Below the pieces are notes generated by a model. The model saw only the letters and a list, made by a program, of their open reading frames with translations, searched no databases and was not told the DNA's origin. DNA of 64,000 nt from Teratosphaeria epicoccoides. Its lineage: Eukaryota > Ascomycota > Dothideomycetes > Mycosphaerellales > Teratosphaeriaceae. Shown here piece after piece: positions 1-9,710 of this stretch. Position 1 is the stretch's first letter, and each line of letters begins with the position of its first letter. Position numbers and translations under genes: made by a program. Location: assembly GCA_021401465.1 (NCBI GenBank), contig JADDMT010000049.1, positions 62,001 to 126,000 on the forward strand, read 5' to 3'.

Positions 1-89
1 ATCTCTTTCCTACTTCGCGAGCAGTCATCAAGAGCCATGACTCCTCCACTCATTTCGTGTTGCACTAATTCACCAAGCAGATCCAGCAA

Positions 90-510
90 TCAGCATTCGG
101 AATCTCTACTGCAAACATGCGTAAAGAAGGAAGAAATTTGAACAGAGACAAGATGACATACGCAATACCACTTCTCCCGCCACCCGAATTGCTCCATGAA
201 ACGGCACACGGATTTGCCCGGCGGTCCAAAGGTCATGGCCGGGTCGTCCTTGGTTGGTGTGCACTTCATGGGTCAGTCAGATCGTCTGGCCATCGACCCA
301 ACTCTGGTCGTGGTGTGAGTCGTGTGAGGGGGAAACTGCAGCACGTACTTTCCACATTCGTATACTATCGCCGAGACCGTTCGCCGAGCTGCATTTGTCC
401 CACTTGAAGGTGTTCCCGTTGTTCTGCTCACAATCGGCTGCGGTGCTGCTAGTGGTCAAGAGCAGCAGGAGGGGCAGGAGGTTGAGGAGGGCAGCGTGAA
501 TAGTAGGCAT
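90..510 (-). CDS. Small secreted cysteine-rich protein (candidate effector), spliced
   Basis: Starts at ATG 510-508. Residues 1-25 form a signal peptide (Leu-rich core LLPLLLLL, then SSTAA before DC). Exon 1 runs 510-349 (54 codons). A GTACGT donor at 348-343 and an AG acceptor ending at 264, with CTGAC branch-like sequence just upstream, give an 85-nt intron that keeps the frame. Exon 2 starts at 263 with a Cys codon. Two endings are possible. Spliced at GTATGT (161-156) to TTTGCAG (ending 109), the protein stops at once at 108-106: 88 aa, 5 Cys, last residue Cys. Unspliced, it runs to TGA 92-90: 111 aa with 8 Cys. The even Cys count favours the longer form; the good splice consensus favours the shorter. 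Secretion is inferred from the leader only. I recognise no family. The gene model is seen in sequence; the effector role is inference from size, leader and Cys content. Confidence 0.6.
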
Positions 511-1455
511 GGTAGGTCAGATCGTTTGATCTCGTTGCTAGGGTAAGTGTGCAGGTTAGTTTAGTCACTCGAGCAGGTGAGTCAATGAGCTGTATCCGCC
601 AGATAGATGCAGGATCGAGAGTGCCGCGAATAGTCCGCGGATGCACAACGTGTCGCTGTCTCAGACCACATCGCAAGTTACTAGCGCAAGGCGTCTGAGA
701 CCATTAGTAGGTGTTGCGATCGTTGGGTCATGATCATGAGCTTTCGCAACAAAGGCTGCATATGTGAAGGTCCAGGCTACCGGGCCTGACCATGTGCGGA
801 CGACGACTTTCCTCGCAGGATATGGTACTAACACTCATGCTGCACAGGTGTTAGTGTAGCGCGGAGCCGTTAGGTTTTTATACGTGGAAAGGTCGAGACA
901 CTCATCGGCGGTAAGGTTTGACAGGCATTCGAAGCTCTGTGGGCTCTTGCCTAGAAGTTCATGGGACTTCCATAGTCGGCGACGCATCTTGACTCAAGGA
1001 TGCTTCTTTTCGACCTCAAATCCTCCCGCGGGACCCCCTTGCGTCCTGTTCAGCAGGTCAATTCTACCCGAGGGTTTTAATCTTTCGTACGCTGCGGTCC
1101 ACTTCCGCCTAGCGAGCTAGCTCTGACCGACGACGTATGCCAGATACGATTTCTTCCATGCTGCACCCGCTGCTTTTGGGTCGTTTCAGACGTCAAACTC
1201 TTTCTGCACGACGAGCAACACTTTCTTTGTCGTCCCCTAGCAGCTTGTTCTGATGAGGTACCTACCTTGAGCGTCCCTTGATACAAAAGTATTGACAACA
1301 AGGGACAGTATCGAAAGAGGCCCAGATCCCGAGCATCAACGAGGTTTAGAATAGAGCAAGCTTTCTGGTCCGCCAGGCAATCCCTGTATATGACGCCAGG
1401 TTGGCTATTGCATCATGATCGACTACATTAGTTCGATGCCGGAGAAAGCTCTGTG
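511..1455. other. Intergenic region, no gene recognised
   Basis: Normal, unmutated base composition. It holds only short overlapping reading frames with no recognisable protein. It should carry the promoter of the minus-strand secreted-protein gene and, at its right end, of the plus-strand deaminase-domain gene. I saw no tRNA or other RNA gene. Confidence 0.5.
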
Positions 1456-1461
1456 TATAAT
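1456..1461 (+). promoter_or_regulatory. Possible TATA box of the deaminase-domain gene
   Basis: TATAAT lies about 145 bases before ATG 1601, with no ATG in the gene's frame between them. Only the sequence match and the spacing support it. Confidence 0.3.
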
Positions 1462-1600
1462 CAAGATCTGCTATTACACCGGCTCTCGGTGATATTGTGC
1501 ACTCAAAATTCGAATCGGGAGAGTGAGAATTTCACAAGCGCTCGATTTCATTACTGATCTTACCGATGAAGCAAAGAGAATCGGATGCTGGCACCGACGA

Positions 1601-3853
1601 ATGTCGATCTGGGACGACATCTCCAGACCAGCGTTCGAAGATGCTGTCTTGGCGCTCCATCGTGTCGCTCGCATACAACAGATGTCGCAAGGCGCACCGC
1701 CCTGCAGCGGTGGCAGTCTCGATGGCCCAGACCCAGAGCCAAAGCTCGGTCTGCCAACTGCCGTTAAGAGTCAGCTGGGAGATGATTTCGCCTTCGTGGC
1801 AGCTTGGGATGGTGCTCCGGGATGTGTTGCTGCTGCAGCTGTCGATGAGAACTCGGACGGCTTAGTGGTCACAATCGCGGCGAATGAGGGCATTTCCGTG
1901 GGAGTCACTGAGACTCTCAAGTCGATCATCGAGAATCTCCAGCGATGCGCATCCAGAGGTCTGTCGGCTATGCTGCAATACCGTCCGCGAAAGCTGACGA
2001 GCGAGCCAGGCTCACGGAAGAAGTGTGCAGAAGAGTGCCTACGAGCAATCGCCGCGCTGCACCGCAACAGAATACTGGGTCGAGTCGGCTCTCCTAGAGC
2101 GGAAACTTGCCATGGCTGGGGCATCAAGCGCCAAGTGGCCTTAGGCACAAGAATCAAAGGCATCATCGCTGATCTGCGGACCAGATCCAGGAACCCGGGC
2201 GAGGCGGAATTGCGTGGCTTGATAGCGCGACTGAATGATTTTGCAATCAGTATTGACGACTGCGAGAACGCCGCTCAGTGTGACGAGCATGAAGCTGTTA
2301 TCAGTATGCTCAAAGCCGCTTACAACATCACTGCTGGTGGTGTAGCCTTGGTACACCGTCTCGACGGACATTTCAAAGGAAGAAAAGAACTTCGGCAGAC
2401 TCAAGCGCTGGCGAACTATTGGCGCATCTGTATTTATCTCTCGGAGGCTGCTCGCTGCCAGAGATCTTGCTTCCGGCAGATAAAATTGCTGGTATTGCCA
2501 GCCCCAGCTCCGAAGAAGTGGCGCGGCCTGCCTCATTTCGTCCATGCGGAAGTTCAAGTTGCCTTGTATCTTACGGACAGGGACCGTACGTCGCAGCCAC
2601 ACTATATCGGCACGAGCAAGAGAGCATGCTTTCTCTGTTATCATTTCCTGCGGTCGTATGGCGGCTTTGTTGTGACAGAGTCGCACGGAGAAGTTTATCC
2701 TCAATGGACAGTTCCGGACTCTCAAAATTACACAGCGGTTCAGAGGGCAACCATCCAATTGGCGTTGCGACATACGCATGCTGCATTGGAAACAAGCCTC
2801 AAATTGGCAAAGAGCCAAGCGACGAGGCACCAAGATACGCAACAGGTGGCCCAGAGTAGAGTTAACCTGGCTGTGCACCCTCTTCCGACTCCCACAGCGT
2901 CGACGATATCGTCCAGCGATGCCTACCTGGCGGAGGGGCTGAGTGATATCACTAATCCAGGTTCGTCGCAGACTCGGTATCGCGACGAAAGTGACAATAG
3001 TACACTGTCGAGTCGATCGCAAGCTACGATGGAGGCGTCGTCGAGCAGCAGATATCTCTCGGACCAGGCTACTGACAGGCAGGTCGGGTTAAGTACACAC
3101 CATAAATGCATCGCGGAGTCGCATATGATAGAGATTGAACGGCATCGAGTCCAGCTTGGGCCTGTGAACCAGGTAACGCCGCCGTTGCCAAGTCGAAATG
3201 CTCCCTTACAAGATGGATCGACGGCTGCACGTTTGTCCCAAAACATTGCTTCGAGCGCGACAATGTGCCAGCAACGAAACAGTTCGACGAGCCAGTGTAA
3301 ACACGACGACCTCGATAGGAATGCGTTGCAGCGAGTTGATCTGCATGCTCCAAGCCCTGGGACTGTAGCCTTGCCTTCCCAGACCACGCTGCAGTCTAAC
3401 TCCAGACAATTGGACTTGTTGCCGATCGAGGAAGCCGAGCCAGTCGACAGCTGCTCAGTACAACCTTTGACCAAGCCTGAGTCGCCATCGCCATTCTCAG
3501 CATCTAGCGCAAGCTCCACCTGTGCAAGCTCGACCCTGCATCGATGTTTCGGGCGCAATGAAGAGGCATTGGTTGAGGTAGAAGGCCTGTCATTGTTCAT
3601 CTCAAACGAACTGCACCTCAAGATGTCAGATGACTCTGCTGCCGTGCAACTGCAGCGAGACTGTCATCGCGCTATTTGTGCCAGTGATAGCGTTGTTGAC
3701 GTCGCGCATTTGGCCGACGAGGGGCTCACTGTCTTTGCACGAGATATAGGCAGCAAATATAAGCGGGTGCTCTTGCGTGCTTCTCATGGGCAGTGCTACG
3801 AGCTTCGGCTCCTTTGGCCGGAGACTGTGAGGTCGCTCACAAATTGCTCGTAA
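1601..3853 (+). CDS. OTT_1508-like deaminase-fold protein
   Basis: Single open frame of 750 aa from ATG 1601. The frame stays open back to 1493 without another ATG, so an upstream first exon is possible. Residues 315-317 are HAE and 343-346 are CFLC: the H-A-E plus C-x2-C zinc site of the nucleic-acid/nucleotide deaminase fold. The sequence around them (VHAEVQVALYL, then GTSKRACFLCYHFLRSYGG) resembles the fungal OTT_1508-like deaminases, a clade often expanded in fungi. The N-terminal 300 residues are largely helical; residues about 400-650 are Ser/Thr/Gln-rich and look disordered; the last 90 residues may form another small domain. The predicted chemistry is zinc-dependent cytosine or adenine deamination, but substrate and location are unknown. 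It shows no RIP damage. It is convergent with the monooxygenase. The family call rests on motif recognition; the frame is certain. Confidence 0.75.
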   Translation: MSIWDDISRPAFEDAVLALHRVARIQQMSQGAPPCSGGSLDGPDPEPKLGLPTAVKSQLGDDFAFVAAWDGAPGCVAAAAVDENSDGLVVTIAANEGISVGVTETLKSIIENLQRCASRGLSAMLQYRPRKLTSEPGSRKKCAEECLRAIAALHRNRILGRVGSPRAETCHGWGIKRQVALGTRIKGIIADLRTRSRNPGEAELRGLIARLNDFAISIDDCENAAQCDEHEAVISMLKAAYNITAGGVALVHRLDGHFKGRKELRQTQALANYWRICIYLSEAARCQRSCFRQIKLLVLPAPAPKKWRGLPHFVHAEVQVALYLTDRDRTSQPHYIGTSKRACFLCYHFLRSYGGFVVTESHGEVYPQWTVPDSQNYTAVQRATIQLALRHTHAALETSLKLAKSQATRHQDTQQVAQSRVNLAVHPLPTPTASTISSSDAYLAEGLSDITNPGSSQTRYRDESDNSTLSSRSQATMEASSSSRYLSDQATDRQVGLSTHHKCIAESHMIEIERHRVQLGPVNQVTPPLPSRNAPLQDGSTAARLSQNIASSATMCQQRNSSTSQCKHDDLDRNALQRVDLHAPSPGTVALPSQTTLQSNSRQLDLLPIEEAEPVDSCSVQPLTKPESPSPFSASSASSTCASSTLHRCFGRNEEALVEVEGLSLFISNELHLKMSDDSAAVQLQRDCHRAICASDSVVDVAHLADEGLTVFARDIGSKYKRVLLRASHGQCYELRLLWPETVRSLTNCS

Positions 3854-4374
3854 ATGGTCGCTGAGGTCAGAAAGCAAGAGTCTAAGAGGGTCAAGCAGAG
3901 CCTGAGCAGGGTGCGGCAAGTCAGACCACACATGGAATCGATGTCGAAGGCTCGTTTGAGCGATGGCAGAGAGCCGGATTAACACTCTAGGCCGCGAGCG
4001 CCACGACAAGATCGTCCTGGCCGACTGCGTGCCTAACAAGAGCTTTTGTGAGAGAAAATGGCTCGGTTCCCTGTTCAAATGTTGACTCTTAAAACTCATA
4101 GATGCTCTCGAGGGCACGATGAATTTGTTGACCGGCAGTCTAGGAAAGAGTTCAACCAGACAGGGCTGCGGCGCTCGGCTGGCGTGGAAGAGACTTTTGC
4201 ACACGCCATGTACGGCATGATAGTAGTACGGCGGATATTTGACTAGCGCATACAGATGAGCAACAATGTGATCGACGCAGGTGGGTAGTGATAGTTCCAT
4301 TGAGCGCCACGCAGCAGAGCTTCGGCTGAAAAGGGCCAGGGGCAGTCGTGACAACAGACGCTTCCCATGGACGC
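3854..4374. other. Convergent intergenic spacer
   Basis: Lies between the stops of the deaminase-domain gene (plus) and the monooxygenase (minus), so it must hold both 3' ends. A 259-codon minus-strand frame crosses it but looks like a chance frame with no family resemblance. Nothing else seen. Confidence 0.5.
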
Positions 4375-5655
4375 TCACAACCTGTGTTGCGCCGAAGAGG
4401 GCCACGGATACTCAGGCATATCCAGCTTCTTATCTGTAGTCAGCCCCAGAGCTGCTGCAGTCCTCGTCGCCAACGTCGCCAATCCAGAATTGACCACGAG
4501 ACTCAGGACCCTATCCCGGATCCAGATTCCACGTTCAGTCTGTGGGTTGAGCAGCTGCGGCGCGCTGGTATTGGGCGAAACTTGGCTCTTCCTCACAAAC
4601 GGGATCATGAGCTCCTCGTACATCTGCACGGCCGTCGCCACTTCGCCAGAGCTGGCCAGCAGCTCTCCGGCTAAGACGTATCCGCCGATGATGGCGAGGG
4701 ATGTTCCGAAGCCCGGGGTAGCATAGCCCGCATCCCCGAGTAAAGCCACACGTGCACCGCTCGAACGGATTGTTGATGAACGTACTTGAGCGAAGATGTT
4801 GCCGTAGAAGTCATCTGCTTCTTCTAGGCCCTCCAAAACCTCGTTCGACAGCCAACCTGCGTCTTTGAAGTCTTTCCGTAAGATTTGCTTATACTGATCA
4901 TAATCCTTGGCGGCATCGTTGAGGCGCTTCTTGCCCTGAACGTCTTGTGGCGTGGTGACATGGATGAGGCTGGCTCTCGTTCGACGTTTGGGACTCGGGT
5001 CTGGCCGCAAGAAGACTACGCGGCCGCCTGGTGCGTTGTACCACTGTGCATTTTGACTACCGTTAAGAAGATCTCGAGCGATGGTGAAGTAAGCGACGTG
5101 TATTCCTAGGTCGTTGATCTGCTCCCTTGGTGGTGCGTTGAGCATTTGGCCGCGGATCCGGGAGCCAAGACCATCCGCTGCCACAAGAAGATCATAGCGC
5201 TCAGGTGCTTTCCCATGTGCAAAACTGACCGTCACACCGTCATCGTCTTCCTTGTAGGTATCGACGGATTCGTCGAAGACCAGATTGACCTTGTTCAGAA
5301 CCGGCGTGAGGAAGATTTTAGCCAGTTCTCCACGGAAAATTTCATACTCAGAGGTGGCGCTCTGGACGTTTGTGTCACCAGTGGACTGGACCGTGGCAAT
5401 CTCTTTGCCTTGTCGATCCACGAACTGCCAGCCTTTCTCGTTGGTCCCGTGTTCGCGAATGGTCCTTTCAAGACCCATCCACCTGATGATGTCCACTGCT
5501 GAGCTTCGAATATCGACACTGGCCCCTGTCAGACGGAGTGATGGCGCTTTCTCGACTATCGTGATCTTCGCTTCTGGATAGGCGCGTAAAAGCCACCATG
5601 CAAAGACAGCGCCTGCAATGCCTGAGCCACTGACGAGAATCTTGGGTGCTGCCAT
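4375..5655 (-). CDS. FAD-dependent monooxygenase (PHBH-type, group A)
   Basis: Intact intronless frame of 426 aa, ATG at 5655, a usual length for single-component flavin hydroxylases. Residues 10-15 are GSGIAG, the dinucleotide-binding loop, and E35 ends the second strand as the usual ribose ligand. R108 sits in EIFRGEL, the typical FAD-contacting Arg. D161-G162 (LLVAADGLGSR) is the DG motif that binds FAD and NAD(P)H. G307-D308 (VALLGDAGYATPGFG) is the GD motif that binds the flavin ribityl chain. These enzymes use NAD(P)H and O2 to hydroxylate aromatic or polyketide-type substrates. The substrate cannot be told here, and I see no biosynthetic cluster beside it, although the gene cluster could continue left of the window. 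No signal peptide or membrane anchor, so probably cytosolic. Base composition is normal, yet its start lies only about 220 bases from mutated DNA. Confidence 0.9.
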   Translation of the reverse strand: MAAPKILVSGSGIAGAVFAWWLLRAYPEAKITIVEKAPSLRLTGASVDIRSSAVDIIRWMGLERTIREHGTNEKGWQFVDRQGKEIATVQSTGDTNVQSATSEYEIFRGELAKIFLTPVLNKVNLVFDESVDTYKEDDDGVTVSFAHGKAPERYDLLVAADGLGSRIRGQMLNAPPREQINDLGIHVAYFTIARDLLNGSQNAQWYNAPGGRVVFLRPDPSPKRRTRASLIHVTTPQDVQGKKRLNDAAKDYDQYKQILRKDFKDAGWLSNEVLEGLEEADDFYGNIFAQVRSSTIRSSGARVALLGDAGYATPGFGTSLAIIGGYVLAGELLASSGEVATAVQMYEELMIPFVRKSQVSPNTSAPQLLNPQTERGIWIRDRVLSLVVNSGLATLATRTAAALGLTTDKKLDMPEYPWPSSAQHRL

Positions 5656-6699
5656 GATTTTACTTCATGCCACATGTGCACGAAGAGAACGATCGAGCGT
5701 GTGCCCGTGTCATGCGTCCTGGACGCCTACCGCCGTATCGTCCGGTCAATCTTTGCCGGCTACCGCCAAGCCGTGGACGTAAGCTCATCATGCATTACTC
5801 CATTGTACAATTTCAATGCATATTGGATGCGGCAGCGAAAACTGCAAGAAAGAGGGTCTAGTACGATTACTGACAGCAAGTCATCCTCTACTAATGCCTA
5901 GTCTACGAAAGAAATTCTAGAGAGACCTAGTGCTAATCCTTGTCTACTAATGTCTAGATCCTAGCTATGTTGTCAGGTTATTCTGTCTTTAATAGGATAA
6001 TGTCTCCTAGACCTAAAAGTCCTAGGAGGTTACTAAGTAGTTACTAGCTAAGCAAGAGCAGCTAAGTTAATTAGCCTACATTAGCCCTAGAATTAGTCTC
6101 CTAATGTCTAGAAGGCTGCTCTTGCTACTACTACTTGCAAGGCTAGAGATTTCTAACAAGTCTAGAAGTATAGGTAGGCTAGGAAGCTAAGGCTTTACTA
6201 CTAGGACCTATGTTTATTACATCTGTTACTATACTTCTACTAAGAACAGGAGTATAAGCAAAGTACTATAAGAATAGCGCTAATACTAGCTAATATACTT
6301 AGAAACTAAAGAAATGCGTAGTGTCCTTTCCTAACTTAACTAGGTAGTCATAAGACTTAATTATGCCTAAGTCTAGAGCTAATAGCCTTAGGGTTAATTA
6401 GTAAGGCATAAGAGGTAGTCCTACTATAGTCAAACTACACTATAGTAGTAATTTAAGTAGTAGTAACTTAGTTATAATAGTAAGCTAGCTTCTTACTACT
6501 CTTTTTAGCGCGTAGCCTTAGTATAATAGTATAATAGTAAGCTAACCTTTAACTAGTAGTTACCTTTACTAAGATACTGTTATTCTATAATGCCTTAGGA
6601 ACTATTTACTACCTATAAGCTAATATAGTAGTTACAAGGAGTATAAGGAGCGTGTACGTTAAGAGTATGTTAATAAGAAGCAAAGGTAGTTATTTACTA
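5656..6699. other. Promoter side of the monooxygenase grading into RIP-mutated AT-rich DNA
   Basis: Bases 5,656 to about 5,880 have normal composition and should hold the monooxygenase promoter. From about 5,880 the sequence turns AT-rich and full of TAG/CTA words, as in the repeats to the right. No reading frame, LTR or recognisable transposase was found in any frame. It may be the remains of an older repeat in which the LTR at 6,700 landed. Confidence 0.6.
6051..6126. repeat. Imperfectly spaced inverted repeat
   Basis: AGCAAGAGCAGC at 6,051-6,062 is the exact reverse complement of GCTGCTCTTGCT at 6,115-6,126, leaving a 52-base loop. It could be the tip of a small inverted-repeat element or chance in low-complexity DNA. 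Confidence 0.4.
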
Positions 6700-6914
6700 T
6701 GATATAGATATATATGCTATATAATATGAAAATATCTCGTAGTATAACAGAGTAATCTGACCTGTTAATAGGTATAAGATAGCACTACTTTCTGCTTATT
6801 ACAGAGGTAGCGCTAAAGGTGCTTATAACCCCTGACGCTCCTTAATTAGGGAAAGCATGTCTAAGCCTAACCCTGTAGGGGTACTATAGGGTTAGCGACA
6901 TAGGGGTATCCTAT
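6700..6914 (-). repeat. Truncated R1 LTR (oldest R1 trace)
   Basis: Begins TGATATAG like other minus-oriented R1 LTRs and matches them for 215 bases. It stops at GGGGTATCCTAT, where E1's LTR begins. The missing 145 bases of its end are absent here; they may survive inside the hybrid LTR at the far end of the stack (62,887-63,277). Confidence 0.8.
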
Positions 6915-7274
6915 TAATATAGATGTATATGCTATATAATATAGAAATATCTCGTAGTGTAACAGAGTAATCCGACCTTTTAGTAGGTACAAGACAGCGC
7001 TGCTTTCTGCTTATTGCAGAGGTAGCACTAAGGGTGCTTATAACCCCTGACACTCCTTAATTAGGGAAAGCATGTCTAAGCCTAACCCTATAGGGGTACT
7101 ATAGGGTTAGCAACATAGGGGTATCCTATGTCAAACATTAATCCTACTTAGATAGCATATAAGCTAACGTATGTATAAAGGACCCCCTTACTATGTATAG
7201 TAGGGTTACTACATACTAAGGGCAGGCATTAGAACCTATGTAGCTCTAATAGCTCCCTAGTATTAACTGTATTA
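6915..7274 (-). repeat. E1 3' LTR
   Basis: 360 bp, from TAATATAG (mutated TGATATAG) to CGTATTA-type end (mutated TATCA). The polypurine tract complement CCCCTCCTCCTATAAGG follows directly at about 7,276, as expected for the 3' LTR of a minus-oriented copy. Confidence 0.9.
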
Positions 7275-8073
7275 CTGCCCCTCCTCCTATAAGGATGTCC
7301 CTAGCCTTACTAAGTAATACATGCGAAACATATAGGGTACAGGATATAGCATGCTTATACCGCGTAAGAGTAAATAGGTAGATAGCCTATGTAACATATG
7401 TTATACATATACCTTAATACCTTCATAGTAAGTATAGGGCAGAGGCTACTAACTTAGGCAGGTTTTAATCTGTTACATGTTAGGCAGCTTCGTAATACCT
7501 TCGCTTTACATGCAGATTAAGATATTAGGAAACTACAAGTATGTACTTTAGTTAATCTTTAAGATTATAGGGCGAGCATGCACGCTAGCCTTACTAAGTA
7601 GCTTGGCTGTCCCTATTTAGTCATGACTATAAAGAATGTGTCGTAGAACCTTAGGGGTAGTAGGAATATACGCGGACACTTTACATGTACTACTTGAAAT
7701 AGTAGGAGCGCGCTCCTAGAGTAAGTCTTGCTACATTTTCATGCTAGTAGACTAGCACGAGTATAGTTAGCGCATATGCGTAACAGCTATGTTATCTATT
7801 CTTGCATTATTCGGTCCCCTTATAAGTTAACTAAAGGCAGGTACTCTACGCATGTAGTTTAAGTCACTAGCTTAATAGTTATAGTAGGTAACAGGGGGGC
7901 TGTTAGAGGGTATAAAAACCTCGTCGCTTTCCTAAACTTCCTGTTCTAAAACACTAACATTAACCTCCGCTTCTATTTCGCTTAGCCTGCGCCTCGCCAT
8001 GTCTGCAGGTCTAAACTAGAGCTTCTTCTTCTTTAATCAATTAATCAAGATCAATTAACTTACCTTAGTAGTA

Positions 8074-9570
8074 ATAGCTTATATGCTATAGACTAAGTTT
8101 AACACTACTTACTCTGCCTATAATTGTCGCTTATGTTAATAATGCCTTAATAACCTTAGTAGCTAAGCTACATACATCTCTCCTCCGCGTGTTAGTAAGG
8201 CGTCCCCTACCTGCGAGGTATGCGTAGCTTATACTAACTAAAGCATAGCTAAGATCTACGTTAGTAGATTTGATTAGAGTAGTGTCTACTACAATTATGT
8301 CAACTGTAATAGCAAGCATCAAAAATGCTAAGACCTACCTAAAGAGGTGTATAGCGAGTATAACTAGCTCTGCTATAACATCGATGACTTCTAGAGTACA
8401 CGCGACAAGGGGATTACTAAAGGTACTCTAACTATAAACAGGCTACAGGCTAAGTACTATGAGGTACTCGCCTACCTGCTTGGCGCCCTCTTGTGCTTCA
8501 CCGCGACTACTAACTGTTCTTATAGCAGTGTTTACTTCGACTCTCTGCTAACAGGCGAAAACGTTTGTCTAGGTCTAATCTTAGACTTAGTTTAGAAGAT
8601 CTTAAAGGTACTAACTATTAGGGTTAAGACCTTCGCTATAGTACGCATATAGTACAGGTACCCTCTAAGTATAAATGCTGACTTTCTCTGCTAGGCTAAC
8701 GTTAGCGTCGAGAAATATCTAACTAGCTGTTAGCGTTAGCAACTCGGGGCCCTTGCCTCTATTAAAAATGACTTTAAGACACAGAAAATCCGCAAGAAGG
8801 TTATCAAGCAATTTACTGTTCCTGCCGCTAAGGCTATACCCTAGCGCTATACTAAGAGGCAGCCTGCCTCTAAGCTAGTCCTAAGGACTAAGCCATAAGT
8901 TACTTACTCGGATCCTGTCGCGTACGTATAGCTAACACATTGTAGCGCTACTGCCTACGCTGCCTCGACGCTACTATCTAAGAAGAAGAAGAAGGCTAGG
9001 GCTAAAATTAAGGTTAGCGACAAGGAAGCTAAACCTTCCCTGCTTACGATCCGCACTACATCGGCTAAGACGCTAAGGCACTAGCCTCTAGGCTAGATCT
9101 TTAAGGATAAGGAGGATGACAACGTCTAGGATACCTTCGGTCCTAACGTGATCCCTTTACGCTATAGTGTTACTATATTAGTTACGCCTAAGGGAGACAC
9201 TAAGTCCGATAATGTAGTTAACACTTATGTCAAGAAGCGCAAGATGATCTTGAGGGCTAAGCGCGACAGCCGCAAGCGCGCCTAAGTTACTTTGCCTTCT
9301 AATGCTAAGGATAAGGTAGTTGTCGCAACTAGGCGTAGTAAGGATGTTACTAGCTCTCTAGCTACTATAGGCTCTAAAGACAAGCTCCCTTATAACCTAC
9401 TAAAGAAGAAGATACTAGCCTCTCTTTGTAGCGTTACTACTCCTGTAACTCCTAGTTACTTCGGGGTGTTTAGTAGACCCTATGTAGGTAGGTAGTCCCT
9501 AGCGGACTATAACAAGAAAGACTCTTCTACTTCGGGTTCGGTTAGGAAGCCCCTAACTAGTAGTCACTAA
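8074..9570 (+). pseudogene. R1 antisense ORF, E1 copy
   Basis: Same 1,497-nt frame as the best copy in E6, with no net insertion or deletion. The start is mutated ATG to ATA and many CAG/CAA/TGG codons are TAG or TAA. A TATAAAAA box stands at 7,911-7,918, about 160 bases upstream. The lysine-rich and acidic blocks near the middle and the C-terminal KPLTS-type end are still readable. Dead by mutation; the product is described under E6. Confidence 0.8.
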
Positions 9571-9710
9571 GCATTAGCTACGAAGCTAATCCGAGCATGT
9601 CTCTTGTTCTCCTTAGGTTTATTCTAGGTATGCCTTTAGGCATTAACGATATATAAGTAGGGCCTTTGCTTCTTGTTATTACTTTGCGCGTTATGCACTA
9701 CATACATGTG

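Noticed and set aside
884..1301. Short frames of 74-78 codons on both strands
   Set aside because: No start context, domain or coding signature; normal chance frames in GC-balanced DNA.
1523..1600. Upstream extension of the deaminase frame from a GTG codon
   Set aside because: GTG is not a usual start for a fungal nuclear gene. ATG 1601 is the first in frame, although an upstream spliced exon is not excluded.
2141..3022. 293-codon minus-strand frame inside the deaminase gene
   Set aside because: It is antisense to an intact gene with clear domain motifs, has no recognisable domain and low-complexity composition; a shadow frame.
3626..4405. 259-codon minus-strand frame overlapping two genes
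   Set aside because: It overlaps the ends of both the deaminase and the monooxygenase genes, has no family resemblance and no good promoter context.
6700..7274. Tandem LTR duplication at the left edge
   Set aside because: The first unit is cut at base 215 and differs in mutations from the second; insertion of E1 into an older LTR explains it better than tandem duplication.
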